64,000 nt of DNA from Clostridium sp. CAG:1000. Its GTDB lineage: Bacteria; Bacillota_I; Bacilli_A; RF39; UBA660. Location: assembly GCA_000436975.1 (NCBI GenBank), contig HG000336.1:1-64000 (forward strand), in the 5' to 3' direction. The notes beneath the pieces are model-generated. The model had not been told where the DNA came from and did no database searches. It was given only the letters and a program-made list of their open reading frames with translations. The translations under genes were made by a program, and so were the position numbers. Shown here in pieces: positions 44,806-52,918 of the stretch; position 1 is the first letter of the stretch, and each line of letters begins with the position of its first letter.

Positions 44806-44835
44806 AAAGATATTCACAAATGATTGAATATCTTT
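44806..44835 (+). terminator. terminator of the tiny basic-protein gene
   Basis: AAAGATATTCA / TGAATATCTTT, an 11-bp stem followed by eight T. Confidence 0.85.
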
Positions 44836-44870
44836 TTTTTATTTGTTATAATTTTAACGTAGGTAGTAAT

Positions 44871-46217
44871 ATGAAAAAAATAAAAATGGGTTTAATTTTT
44901 TTTATTATGATATTAGATTTACTTTTATTAATTAGAGTAACTTATTTTAGGTTTTATGAAGTAAGTAGACCTATTGATATAAAGCCTTATATTAAAGATG
45001 ATAAAATACATATAACATTTTATACTAATGAATATCAATTAAACAACAAAACCTATTGTATTATAAAAAAAGATAATGAAGTACCTTCTATAAATGATAA
45101 AAATTGGAAGTTATCTAATAATAGTAGTTGTGTATATAAAATTGGAAAAGGAACTTATAAAGCATATGTAAAAACTGCTGATAACAAGATAATTTTTGTT
45201 GAGGGCTCTGACATGCTTGGAAGTGTTACTGATATTAATACTAATAAAGAAAAAATATATTTGGCAATAAATGAACAATACTCACCTACTATTAATATTG
45301 ATTATATAGGAAATGCTAAAACAGATATTACGTGGACAAGTGAAAATAATAATATTGCTACTGTTTCTCATGATGGTAAAATTAAAGGTATTTCTGAAGG
45401 AGAAACAAAAATTACTGCTACATCAATGGACAAGAGTATACCTATTAAGGTTATTGTAACAGACTTAATAAATACTAGACCAAATCATTTTAGCAATAAA
45501 AAACCTTACCTACCCTGTGGTATATATTCTAAAGAAGACAATGATTTATTAGATACAATATTAGAAGATAGAATTAACACAGTAGGTTATCAAACAAGAG
45601 CTGGAGCTGTAGAAGCAGCACGATTTATTACATTAGAACTCCCATATAAAATTAGATATTTTTCTGAAAATGGAAGAGGCTCTACTAATGGAGTTCAAGG
45701 CGAAGGAAGATATTATAATAAAGGATTATACTTACATAGTAGTAGATTTAAAAATATCAAAAAGAAAGCACATGGTCCTAAAACATGGGGATGTAGTTTA
45801 TATAGTAACCCATCACATGGGAAAAGAGCAAATGGACTTGACTGTAGTGGCTTTATATCATGGGTATTATTAAATGGAGGATTCGATGTTGGAGACATAG
45901 GAGCTGGTCTTGCACCTCATTTAGATTTAACTGATTATGAGCAAAGAATTAAATTTAATTCAAATGTTATAAAATCGGGAAAAGTTAAAGTTGGTGATTT
46001 ATTAAGTTCCGGAGGAGTTAATGGTGGACATATAGCAATGATAGTTGGCGAAGATAATAATAAATATTATGTAGCCGAAAGTTTATGGACTCCACCCAAT
46101 GTAAGTGTTGGAATATATGAATATTCTAAGAAAACTATCTTTAATAGATATTACTATGTAATGCTTATGGATAGTTATTATAAAGAAGATGGAAAATTAA
46201 CAAAATTATGGTATTAG
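44871..46217 (+). CDS. Big2 - NlpC/P60-type secreted cysteine peptidase
   Basis: The 448-residue protein has an N-terminal anchor (about residues 5-25), a beta-rich region, a Big2 Ig-like domain (about 120-205: TDITWTSENNNIATVSHDGKIKGISEGETKITATS), and a C-terminal NlpC/P60-like domain with Cys in ANGLDCSGFISWVL, His in GGHIAMIVGE and an aromatic/acidic end YYVAESLW. It probably cuts peptidoglycan stem peptides outside the cell. A longer frame upstream overlaps the terminator at 44806, so I start at the ATG at 44871. It is a paralogue of the gene at 46.7 kb. Confidence 0.85.
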   Translation: MKKIKMGLIFFIMILDLLLLIRVTYFRFYEVSRPIDIKPYIKDDKIHITFYTNEYQLNNKTYCIIKKDNEVPSINDKNWKLSNNSSCVYKIGKGTYKAYVKTADNKIIFVEGSDMLGSVTDINTNKEKIYLAINEQYSPTINIDYIGNAKTDITWTSENNNIATVSHDGKIKGISEGETKITATSMDKSIPIKVIVTDLINTRPNHFSNKKPYLPCGIYSKEDNDLLDTILEDRINTVGYQTRAGAVEAARFITLELPYKIRYFSENGRGSTNGVQGEGRYYNKGLYLHSSRFKNIKKKAHGPKTWGCSLYSNPSHGKRANGLDCSGFISWVLLNGGFDVGDIGAGLAPHLDLTDYEQRIKFNSNVIKSGKVKVGDLLSSGGVNGGHIAMIVGEDNNKYYVAESLWTPPNVSVGIYEYSKKTIFNRYYYVMLMDSYYKEDGKLTKLWY

Positions 46218-46229
46218 GAAGTGTGAATC

Positions 46230-46658
46230 ATGGATTATATTGAAGAATTTATTGAAGATAATATTAAAATAATAGTTATAACTTTTATAGTTTTATTTGT
46301 TGTATTAGCATTATATTTTATATTTAGAGAGAAAAAAACATATGAAATTGTAACTTGTCAAAGTGATGGGGGGTATTTTGAAAGAAGTTTTACAAATAAA
46401 AATACAAATGATTCGTGTGATTTAACAATAAATGCAGGAAGTAAACCTACATCACAATACATGCTTAAAATTAAAAGAGTTAAGATTAGTAGAAATAATA
46501 ATGTAACAATACTAGTAGAAAATGAAAAAATATCTGATGAAACAAAAGAAACGTTTACTAACCCCTATTGTAAAATTAAATTTAATTTTCCTTGTAATGA
46601 TGTATATGTAAAAGATAATCACAATAGAATATATTCTAAAATAGATAATGTAAACTAA
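46230..46658 (+). CDS. single-pass membrane protein between two NlpC/P60 genes
   Basis: The 142-residue product has one membrane helix (about residues 13-33), then a beta-rich outer domain with Cys at TCQSDGG, NDSCDL, NPYCKI and FPCNDV, enough for two disulfides. I recognise no family. The start (GGAAGTG) lies 12 bases after the upstream peptidase gene, so the two are co-transcribed; a terminator follows. Confidence 0.75.
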   Translation: MDYIEEFIEDNIKIIVITFIVLFVVLALYFIFREKKTYEIVTCQSDGGYFERSFTNKNTNDSCDLTINAGSKPTSQYMLKIKRVKISRNNNVTILVENEKISDETKETFTNPYCKIKFNFPCNDVYVKDNHNRIYSKIDNVN

Positions 46659-46682
46659 GATACTTTAAATGCTAAGTGTCTT
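46657..46682 (+). terminator. terminator after the small membrane-protein gene
   Basis: AAGATACTT / AAGTGTCTT (one wobble) form a 9-bp stem followed by eight T. Confidence 0.7.
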
Positions 46683-46729
46683 TTTTTTACTTACTTGTTG
46701 TGATAAGATTAAATAAAGATGGTGATTAT

Positions 46730-48037
46730 ATGGCTAAGAAAAGATATAAAAAAAGAAAATTAAGATATAAAATTAAAATACTTTCTAATTTCTTATTATT
46801 AATTTTGATATGTACGTCTGGTTATTATTTATATAACTTAATAATTAATAAGTCCCCTATTCTTTCTATAACAAATAAAAATAATAATCTAATAATTGAG
46901 CTTGATAATAATTATGATTGTTTATTTACAGATGAATATATACTTCCAGATGTAGATAGTAATAAATGGGTAGCAAGTGATAAAGAATATAAATGTTATA
47001 CTAAGTTTGATAATAGTAAATATATATTTTTAAAGAAAAATAATAAAATTGTTTATTCAACTGATGATGTTATATATTTAGAGACATTATCAAATAAAGT
47101 ATATATGGCTCTTAATGATAAAAAAGATTTACCTATAAAAGTAATTGGGAACATAAATAATTTAGATTTTAAATATAGTAATTCTACTGTTATTGATATT
47201 AATAAAGGTAAAATTATTAGTAATAGTATTGGTAATACATCTATTATAACCAAATATAATGGTACTAAAAATATAATAGATGTTATAGTAAGTGATTTAA
47301 TAGTTAGTATGCCTCATGAATATGATTTAAAAAAGAAAGGGTTAGAATGTAATAAATACTCAGAAGAAGAAAGTGATATTTTAGACGATATATTAAAGTC
47401 AAGGGTTAATGAAGTTGGTGCCTCTACAAGAGCTTCTGCTGTTAGCGTAGCTAGATTTCTTACATTAGAGTTTCCTTATAGAATAAACTATTTTTATGAA
47501 AACGGTAGACAAACTACCAATAAAGTAGATGGTGAAGGAAGATACTATCATAAGGGACTTTATCTTACAGAAAGCAAATATAGTTCATTAACTGGAAGCA
47601 CATCTTCGCCTAAAGCATGGGGATGTAAACTCTATAGTAAACCTGTTAGTAGGTATGATAATAATGGTCTTGATTGTAGTGGCTTTGTATCTTGGGTATT
47701 ATTAAATGCAGGATTTGATCCTAAAGATGTAGGAACTGGATTTGCTGATTATTTAGATTTAACTGATTATGGAGATGTTAAAAGGATTAATAGTGCTACT
47801 ATTAATGATATAAAGGTTGGAGATTTACTTCATAGTTATGCCGCAGGTGGACATATTGGCATCATAGTTGGTATTGATAATGACTACTTTTATGTAGCAC
47901 AAGCACTATGGTATGATGAAGTTGGTGTAATAATAACTAAATATAAAAAAGACTTATTATATAAATCATTCCCACATGTAGTACTTATGGATAAATATTA
48001 TATTAATGATGGTAAACTTACTAATATGTGGTATTAA
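46730..48037 (+). CDS. second Big2-like - NlpC/P60-type secreted cysteine peptidase
   Basis: The 435-residue paralogue of the 44.9-kb gene keeps the order: basic head, anchor (about residues 15-35), beta domains, and the C-terminal peptidase with NGLDCSGFVSWVLLNAGF, AAGGHIGIIVG and YVAQALWYDE. The preceding stretch ASTRASAVSVARFLTLEFPYRINYFYENGRQTTNKVDGEGRYYHKGLYL is shared with its sister and probably belongs to the catalytic module. The ATG at 46730 after GGTGATT is preferred to a start inside the terminator. Confidence 0.85.
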   Translation: MAKKRYKKRKLRYKIKILSNFLLLILICTSGYYLYNLIINKSPILSITNKNNNLIIELDNNYDCLFTDEYILPDVDSNKWVASDKEYKCYTKFDNSKYIFLKKNNKIVYSTDDVIYLETLSNKVYMALNDKKDLPIKVIGNINNLDFKYSNSTVIDINKGKIISNSIGNTSIITKYNGTKNIIDVIVSDLIVSMPHEYDLKKKGLECNKYSEEESDILDDILKSRVNEVGASTRASAVSVARFLTLEFPYRINYFYENGRQTTNKVDGEGRYYHKGLYLTESKYSSLTGSTSSPKAWGCKLYSKPVSRYDNNGLDCSGFVSWVLLNAGFDPKDVGTGFADYLDLTDYGDVKRINSATINDIKVGDLLHSYAAGGHIGIIVGIDNDYFYVAQALWYDEVGVIITKYKKDLLYKSFPHVVLMDKYYINDGKLTNMWY

Positions 48038-48042
48038 ATTAA

Positions 48043-48068
48043 AAAAAGGAATAATTAAATTCCTTTTT
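48043..48068 (+). terminator. terminator of the second NlpC/P60 gene
   Basis: AAAAAGGAAT / ATTCCTTTTT, a 10-bp stem with a 6-base loop. Confidence 0.75.
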
Positions 48069-48133
48069 AAAATGATTTAAGGTGTATTTTAGGACTATTT
48101 AATAATTTTATGATTATTTATATTAAAATACAC

Positions 48134-49426
48134 TTATTCTTCTATATTTGTATTATTTTCATCTGAATTAGCTTCATCAATATTAATAATATTACTATTA
48201 ATATTTTCATCTATATTATCATTAGTTTTTTTCTTTTTAAATATATTTTTAATGCCAGAAACCCAATTAAATTTTTCTAATATTGAATTAATATATTCAT
48301 TTCTTTCATTGATTTTTTTCTTCTCTTCTTTTTCAAGTTGTTTTCTTCTTAAAACTAATTTATATAATATATTATTATTTAATAATACAAAACAACTTAC
48401 TTCATTTGCAACTAATTCAGAATATAATATTGGTTGCAAAGTAGTATCATGAGCATCTAATAATTCATCAATACTATCAACTTTAATAACATTATAATCA
48501 TCTTCATTAATTGTTGCTATAGATTTCGATGAAACTATTGCCCTATCATATTCTTTAAGTATTTTACTAATAGTAGAATTATATACATCAATTTTAGATC
48601 TACCACTAAATAAAGTATATAGGCTTATATATAATAATGCTAAACTTAATATACCAACTATAAAACCTAATACTAATACAAAAGGTTTTTTAATTTGAGA
48701 TATATAATTTTTGTCTAAAGTACCAGCGTTATTAATACTACTAGTATCAATACCTATATCAATAGTTTGCTCTGATAGCGGTATTGCTAAAGATAATTTA
48801 TTAACTTTTTCAAAATCATCTTTTAATATTTTGCTTTTAGCCTTAGTACTAATTTCCATAGTAACAACGAGTTTACTCTTTACTGATAATGCATATGTCT
48901 TCTTAAATGAATTTACATACGAATTATATTCATCATAATTAATATTAACTGAGTCATTAATTAAAAAGTTGTTAAATTCTCCTTTATTCTTTTTATCACT
49001 TCTAAGCACATTGGTTTTCTTATATAGTATTTTATTATTATCATTAGGATCCGTTATTAGTAAATCTGCTTTAATATTATATTTATAATCATAATTAAGA
49101 TTATTATCTGATTTCATATTAAATTTATAATTAATATTAATTTTATCAATTAAACTTGCTACATATTGCATATCTTTACCAAGATATTTATCATTATAAA
49201 ATGAATTATCTTTCAAATATACTTTATAATCAATATCACCAGTTTCATTATAATTTACTACAGATTCCTTTTCACTATACATAGAACCCTTTAGTACAAA
49301 CAATGTAAGAATAAGCATAACCATTGTTGGTATCATCATACATATAAACCATTTTCTAATTGTAAATGGTTTCACTTCTTCAATACTATCATTTTCTGCA
49401 TTATTTTCATTTTGAATATTATTCAT
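48134..49426 (-). CDS. DUF5305-like membrane protein of a SipW-type locus
   Basis: The 430-residue protein has an N-terminal helix (about residues 20-42), a beta-rich outer domain (ETGDIDYKVYLKDNSFYNDKYLGKDMQYVASLIDKININYKFN...), a second helix (about 255-280) and an acidic/basic cytoplasmic tail. This plan and the YKVYL...FYN...YLG opening match DUF5305, a family found beside SipW-like signal peptidases and their substrates. I use the ATG at 49426 after AAAAGGTG. It is last in the operon that includes the SipW-like peptidase. Confidence 0.78.
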   Translation of the reverse strand: MNNIQNENNAENDSIEEVKPFTIRKWFICMMIPTMVMLILTLFVLKGSMYSEKESVVNYNETGDIDYKVYLKDNSFYNDKYLGKDMQYVASLIDKININYKFNMKSDNNLNYDYKYNIKADLLITDPNDNNKILYKKTNVLRSDKKNKGEFNNFLINDSVNINYDEYNSYVNSFKKTYALSVKSKLVVTMEISTKAKSKILKDDFEKVNKLSLAIPLSEQTIDIGIDTSSINNAGTLDKNYISQIKKPFVLVLGFIVGILSLALLYISLYTLFSGRSKIDVYNSTISKILKEYDRAIVSSKSIATINEDDYNVIKVDSIDELLDAHDTTLQPILYSELVANEVSCFVLLNNNILYKLVLRRKQLEKEEKKKINERNEYINSILEKFNWVSGIKNIFKKKKTNDNIDENINSNIINIDEANSDENNTNIEE

Positions 49427-49430
49427 TTTA

Positions 49431-50564
49431 TCACACCTTTTCATTTAACCATACTGTTGGAACTCCAAGATATGGTATTTTTAAAGTGGCTTTCCCAATA
49501 ACTAAAGCCTCATTAATAGTCCAACTATCTTCTTCACTATTGTTATCACCTTTAGTATTAAAATATATAACCCCATTATATTCTTTAACCCTAACTATGC
49601 GGTGAACTATAACCATATCATTATGTTTATATACAAGTACTTCTCCTTCTTTAAGTTTTCTAATTTCCTTTTCATTTAGTTTTTCAACAACAACTACATC
49701 ACCTTTATTAATTCTTGGTTCCATAGATTCAGAACCAATTGCAAGAACATAAAATTTAAATATGCCACTAGTCAAAGATATCATTAGGAATATTATTATA
49801 ACTAGTCCAATAGATAATATTTTTTCAGCTTTATTATTATTTCTTATATTTTCGTTAGTTTTTTTCTTTTTAAATTCTGTATAAAGCTTATACATAATAA
49901 GAGCTGGAAATAATAAATTAATCACTGTTTGCATATATATATCAATATCAGGCACAATTGGCAATAAAAATGTAGGAATTTCCATAAATAATCTATATAC
50001 TAATGGTGGCTTATATCCAAATTTAAGCGACATGTATGTTAAAAGTATATTCTTAGATAATAATGGAATCGTAGTAGCATATAACATTTTAATTATTCCG
50101 GAAGTTGTATGTAAATCATATAAATAACTTACAAGTATACTATCTATTGATACAAATAATAAGCAAGTTAATATTATCAAAAATTTATTTTCTTTTCCTT
50201 TTTGAATTAATTCATATCTTAAAAATTCACTAGCAAATATAATTATCAATACAGGCGTAACATTTCTAATAATACCAATTAATTTCAAATTGTAACCACT
50301 TCTTAAAAAGCCAAGCCATATACCACTAATATAAATTATTAAATAATATAGTATACAATATATTATTAAAGTCATTAACACATCTTTAGTAAATAATTGT
50401 CTACTTTTTTCATAGCCTAATAATCCAATTGATATAAGTAAGGCAGTAATAAGAAGTATAGATAGACCTAAATAGCCTATTTTATTTGTTACAAAAATAT
50501 CTAAAAGAATAATCACTAAAGTAACTATTTCTATAATAGCAACTTTTTTTTCGCTAGATTTCAT
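49431..50564 (-). CDS. sipW: SipW-type signal peptidase (S26B) with polytopic N-terminus
   Basis: The C-terminal third is an ER/SipW-type signal peptidase: nucleophile Ser280 in IGSESMEPRINKGD, His321 in MVIVHRIVR in place of Lys, and acidic TKGDNNSEED. SipW-type enzymes process TasA/CalY-like proteins. Before it stand about 250 residues with eight or so hydrophobic segments, absent from Bacillus SipW (about 190 residues). The start at 50564 has AGAGGTGG; upstream in-frame codons precede it without support. The enzyme lies immediately downstream of two TasA-like genes. Confidence 0.88.
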   Translation of the reverse strand: MKSSEKKVAIIEIVTLVIILLDIFVTNKIGYLGLSILLITALLISIGLLGYEKSRQLFTKDVLMTLIIYCILYYLIIYISGIWLGFLRSGYNLKLIGIIRNVTPVLIIIFASEFLRYELIQKGKENKFLIILTCLLFVSIDSILVSYLYDLHTTSGIIKMLYATTIPLLSKNILLTYMSLKFGYKPPLVYRLFMEIPTFLLPIVPDIDIYMQTVINLLFPALIMYKLYTEFKKKKTNENIRNNNKAEKILSIGLVIIIFLMISLTSGIFKFYVLAIGSESMEPRINKGDVVVVEKLNEKEIRKLKEGEVLVYKHNDMVIVHRIVRVKEYNGVIYFNTKGDNNSEEDSWTINEALVIGKATLKIPYLGVPTVWLNEKV

Positions 50565-50600
50565 TACACCACCTCTTTTAAATATTTTTCTAATAAATAT

Positions 50601-50653
50601 AATGATTAGGTATGTCTCACTCATTTCGCGAAATAAGGCATACCTAAATCATT
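50601..50653 (-). promoter_or_regulatory. long intergenic stem-loop between TasA-like gene and sipW
   Basis: ATGATT(T)AGGTATG pairs with CATACCTAATCAT around a 25-base loop containing TTTCGCGAAA, itself a small hairpin. No T-run follows, so it probably is an mRNA-stabilising or attenuating element that lets the abundant fibre gene be expressed more than the peptidase. Confidence 0.5.
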
Positions 50654-50672
50654 TATTTTTAAATTACTTTAA

Positions 50673-51305
50673 TTAGTTAGCTTGACTAAATGTTAAAGTA
50701 GTTTCTGGAATACTAATATTTACTTTACCAGCTGGAAGATCAGATGCATTATTGAAATCTTCATATTCAATAGTATATAAATAATCTTGAGTACCAGTTT
50801 TAGCGGTAATAGTATCAGTATTAAGTGTCACTGGGCTACCATCTGCTTTAGTAAAGCTAAATTTTAAATGTTTTTTAACATTAGCAGCATCAGTTTCAGC
50901 TTTTTCACCAGTTCCAGTAATTGTTAATGAATCTAATGTTGGAATACTACTTGCAGTTAATTTTGCTAAATAGTCTCCCGTATTAGATACAGTAATTTTA
51001 TATTGTAATTTTTGTCCTGGAGCAGTAAAGTTTGCAGTAACTACACCAATTTTAGTATTAGTTGTGTTTTCACCAGTAGTTCCGTTTCCAATACTAGGAG
51101 TAGTTGCTTCTAAACCAGCACTACTAGCTTCAGTTTTTTCAACGCCTGTAAATAATACGCTCCATGTTTTACCACCAGTGTTAACACTAGCAGTACCATT
51201 AATTTGTAATGTTGTACTGAATGCGGCAAAACCTACACCAATTGCTACTACAGAAATTACTAAAGCAGCAATTACTAAAGTTTTCATTTCTCTTTCTCTA
51301 TTCAT
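50673..51305 (-). CDS. TasA/CalY-like secreted fibre protein 1
   Basis: The 210-residue protein has a SipW-type signal: basic MNREREMK, hydrophobic core TLVIAALVISVVAIGVGFAAFST, then TLQINGTASV. After cleavage, a single beta-rich domain (KTWSVLFTGVEKTEAS...GKVNISIPETTLTFSQAN) of the camelysin/TasA type remains. It is unusually rich in Thr/Ala/Gly for this A/T-rich genome. It directly precedes sipW. I use the ATG at 51305, 11 bases after the GGAG; an ATG nine bases upstream is too close to it. Confidence 0.82.
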   Translation of the reverse strand: MNREREMKTLVIAALVISVVAIGVGFAAFSTTLQINGTASVNTGGKTWSVLFTGVEKTEASSAGLEATTPSIGNGTTGENTTNTKIGVVTANFTAPGQKLQYKITVSNTGDYLAKLTASSIPTLDSLTITGTGEKAETDAANVKKHLKFSFTKADGSPVTLNTDTITAKTGTQDYLYTIEYEDFNNASDLPAGKVNISIPETTLTFSQAN

Positions 51306-51328
51306 GTTTACCATATCTCCTTTTCCTA

Positions 51329-51913
51329 TTAATTTTGTCCATAGTATAATGTTATTGAAAGATTATCTACATCAACGGAATTAACCGGCCATGTATCACC
51401 TTCATACCACATACTAATTTTTAGGGATTGAAGCGAGTTACTCTTCAAAACATCTCCAACTTTAATATCAGTTCCATCCTTATAAGCCAGTTTATACTTG
51501 AAATGACTACAGACAAGATTTGCATCTTTTTGTGCCTCCTCGTCTTTTCCTGTACAAATTGGTTCAGTTTGAACTAGTGAAGTGACTACGGCATCAATAC
51601 CGCTATTATTAACGACATCTAATGTATATGATGCCGTATCATCCATACTATTAAATTCAACGCGAAATGAACCAATAATAGTTGATTTATCATCAATAGT
51701 TGGATCAATAAGTCCCTTAGCCGTTCCTTCATATGTAAAGTTAGATAAGTTAGCAAAATGTACATCCCATTTATGAGAAGTAATTGTTGCATAACCTTTG
51801 GTTTTCAGGGCTTTAAATGACGTAGATAATGCCATTAAAGAAACACTAAGACCAAATACTGCAATAAGTAAGGCTACCACTGCAGCAACTAAATCCAAAT
51901 TTTTCTTCTTCAT
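51329..51913 (-). CDS. TasA/CalY-like secreted fibre protein 2
   Basis: The 194-residue paralogue also has a SipW-type signal (MKKKNLDLVAAVVALLIAVFGLSVSLMALSTSF), then TKGYATITSHKWDVHFANLSN and a beta-rich domain with two Cys (EPICTGKDEEAQKDANLVCS) ending in LSITLYYGQN. It is followed after 23 bases by fibre protein 1. The ribosome binding site GGAGG is 14 bases from the ATG and lies inside a leader hairpin. Subunit or anchor roles cannot be separated. Confidence 0.8.
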   Translation of the reverse strand: MKKKNLDLVAAVVALLIAVFGLSVSLMALSTSFKALKTKGYATITSHKWDVHFANLSNFTYEGTAKGLIDPTIDDKSTIIGSFRVEFNSMDDTASYTLDVVNNSGIDAVVTSLVQTEPICTGKDEEAQKDANLVCSHFKYKLAYKDGTDIKVGDVLKSNSLQSLKISMWYEGDTWPVNSVDVDNLSITLYYGQN

Positions 51914-51919
51914 TAGTTA

Positions 51920-51949
51920 CACAATTACCTCCTTTACATATGTATTGTG
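51920..51949 (-). promoter_or_regulatory. leader hairpin enclosing the ribosome binding site
   Basis: On the minus strand CACAAT (51944-51949) pairs with ATTGTG (51920-51925); the loop holds AAAGGAGGT. Translation of fibre protein 2 could be limited by it. An upstream stem TAGGGT/ACCCTA (51980-52008) lies in the same leader. Confidence 0.4.
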
Positions 51950-52015
51950 GAGTTATTTAAGTTGTAATGCATGTAAAACTAGGGTTTCACAATTCTTCAA
52001 CTACCCTACATATTA

Positions 52016-52044
52016 ATGATAGCATAAACTATATAAATTGTAAA
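52016..52044 (-). promoter_or_regulatory. promoter of the TasA-like/sipW operon
   Basis: On the minus strand TTTACA (52039-52044), a 17-base spacer and TATCAT (52016-52021). It gives a leader of about 100 bases. Confidence 0.5.
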
Positions 52045-52070
52045 TTATTTTATTAAATTTTTCACATAAA

Positions 52071-52099
52071 AATCCACACAAACTATAATTGTGTAGATT
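52071..52099 (-). terminator. terminator behind the DUF6273 gene
   Basis: AATCTACACAA / TTGTGTGGATT form an 11-bp stem (one wobble) followed by TTTTATG on the minus strand. It separates the DUF6273 gene from the TasA-like genes. Confidence 0.6.
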
Positions 52100-52143
52100 A
52101 TTTTTAAATGTGTTTTTTCAATGCAAGAAGGCACTATACAACG

Positions 52144-52918
52144 CTAACCAATTCGGAAAGCTGGAGAAACGCTGTATGTACCACGAGCATAAATATTGCC
52201 CCAACCACCATTAGTGCTGACAGCGTAGAAAATACTATAATAGTAAGAATTGGCCGAGCGGAGCCACCAAAAATTAGCAGTTCCTGCACTATTCTTTTTT
52301 ATTGCAGCTTCATAACTACTTGTAGTCACACCTTTACTATTATAATAGTCTAATTGTCTTGTAAGATCTTTTGCTAAATCATACTGATAAGACCAGTCTG
52401 AATATATTTCTTTTGGTGCTAATAAATATAGTTTATCTGATGATGTAAAGTTATTTGTATCTTCTTTGCCATGGCCTGACACTGTTTCAGTAGTGATGAT
52501 TACGCTCTTTAATTCCTGTGGTAATGAATTATAAATATCATTATCTATAAATGTTTTCATTTGACTTTTTGGCCATCCATCTTTATTCCAACCCGAATTA
52601 TATGTTGTTCCTTTATATTCTCCGCTTGGATTCATATTATGTGTAGTTATTATATCAGTAAACTCTACTACAAATCCACATGCGCTTTGTGAAAATCCTT
52701 CTTGATTACATTCGTCTGGTGTACTCATATTTGATATTCTTACTTTATGTTTTCCATATGTACCTAAGTCTACTTCTTTTTCATCTCCAACATTGTATTT
52801 ACTTGTTTGACCTGTTCTTACGGCATTTGCTATTGTATTCCATTTCTGTTTTTCCTGCTTTGACAGCTTTAGCTATTGTATCCCATGAATCTTCTGCAAA
52901 GGAAACAGTATTTATTGG
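52144..52918 (-). pseudogene. DUF6273-like domain cut off from its secretion module
   Basis: Reading continues in frame from the upstream SipW-type gene after its TAA: PINTVSFAEDSWDTIAKAVKAGKT, then a frameshift near 52845 restores WNTIANAVRTGQTSKYNVGDEKEVDLGTYGKHKVRISN. The rest (52144-52728) is open: STPDECNQEGFSQSACGFVVEF, GWPKSQMKTFIDNDIYNSLP, TRQLDYYNSKGVTTSSYEAAIKK, FWWLRSANSYYY...YSVSPAFRIG. So a protein of about 490 residues was split by one nonsense codon and one indel. It is the longest DUF6273 copy here and has the unusual GC-rich codons CTC-CGC-TCG-GCC at the LRSA site. Confidence 0.8.

Noticed and set aside
45670..45898. Small frames on both strands inside the first NlpC/P60 gene
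   Set aside because: They are out-of-frame shadows of the catalytic domain, without ribosome binding sites.
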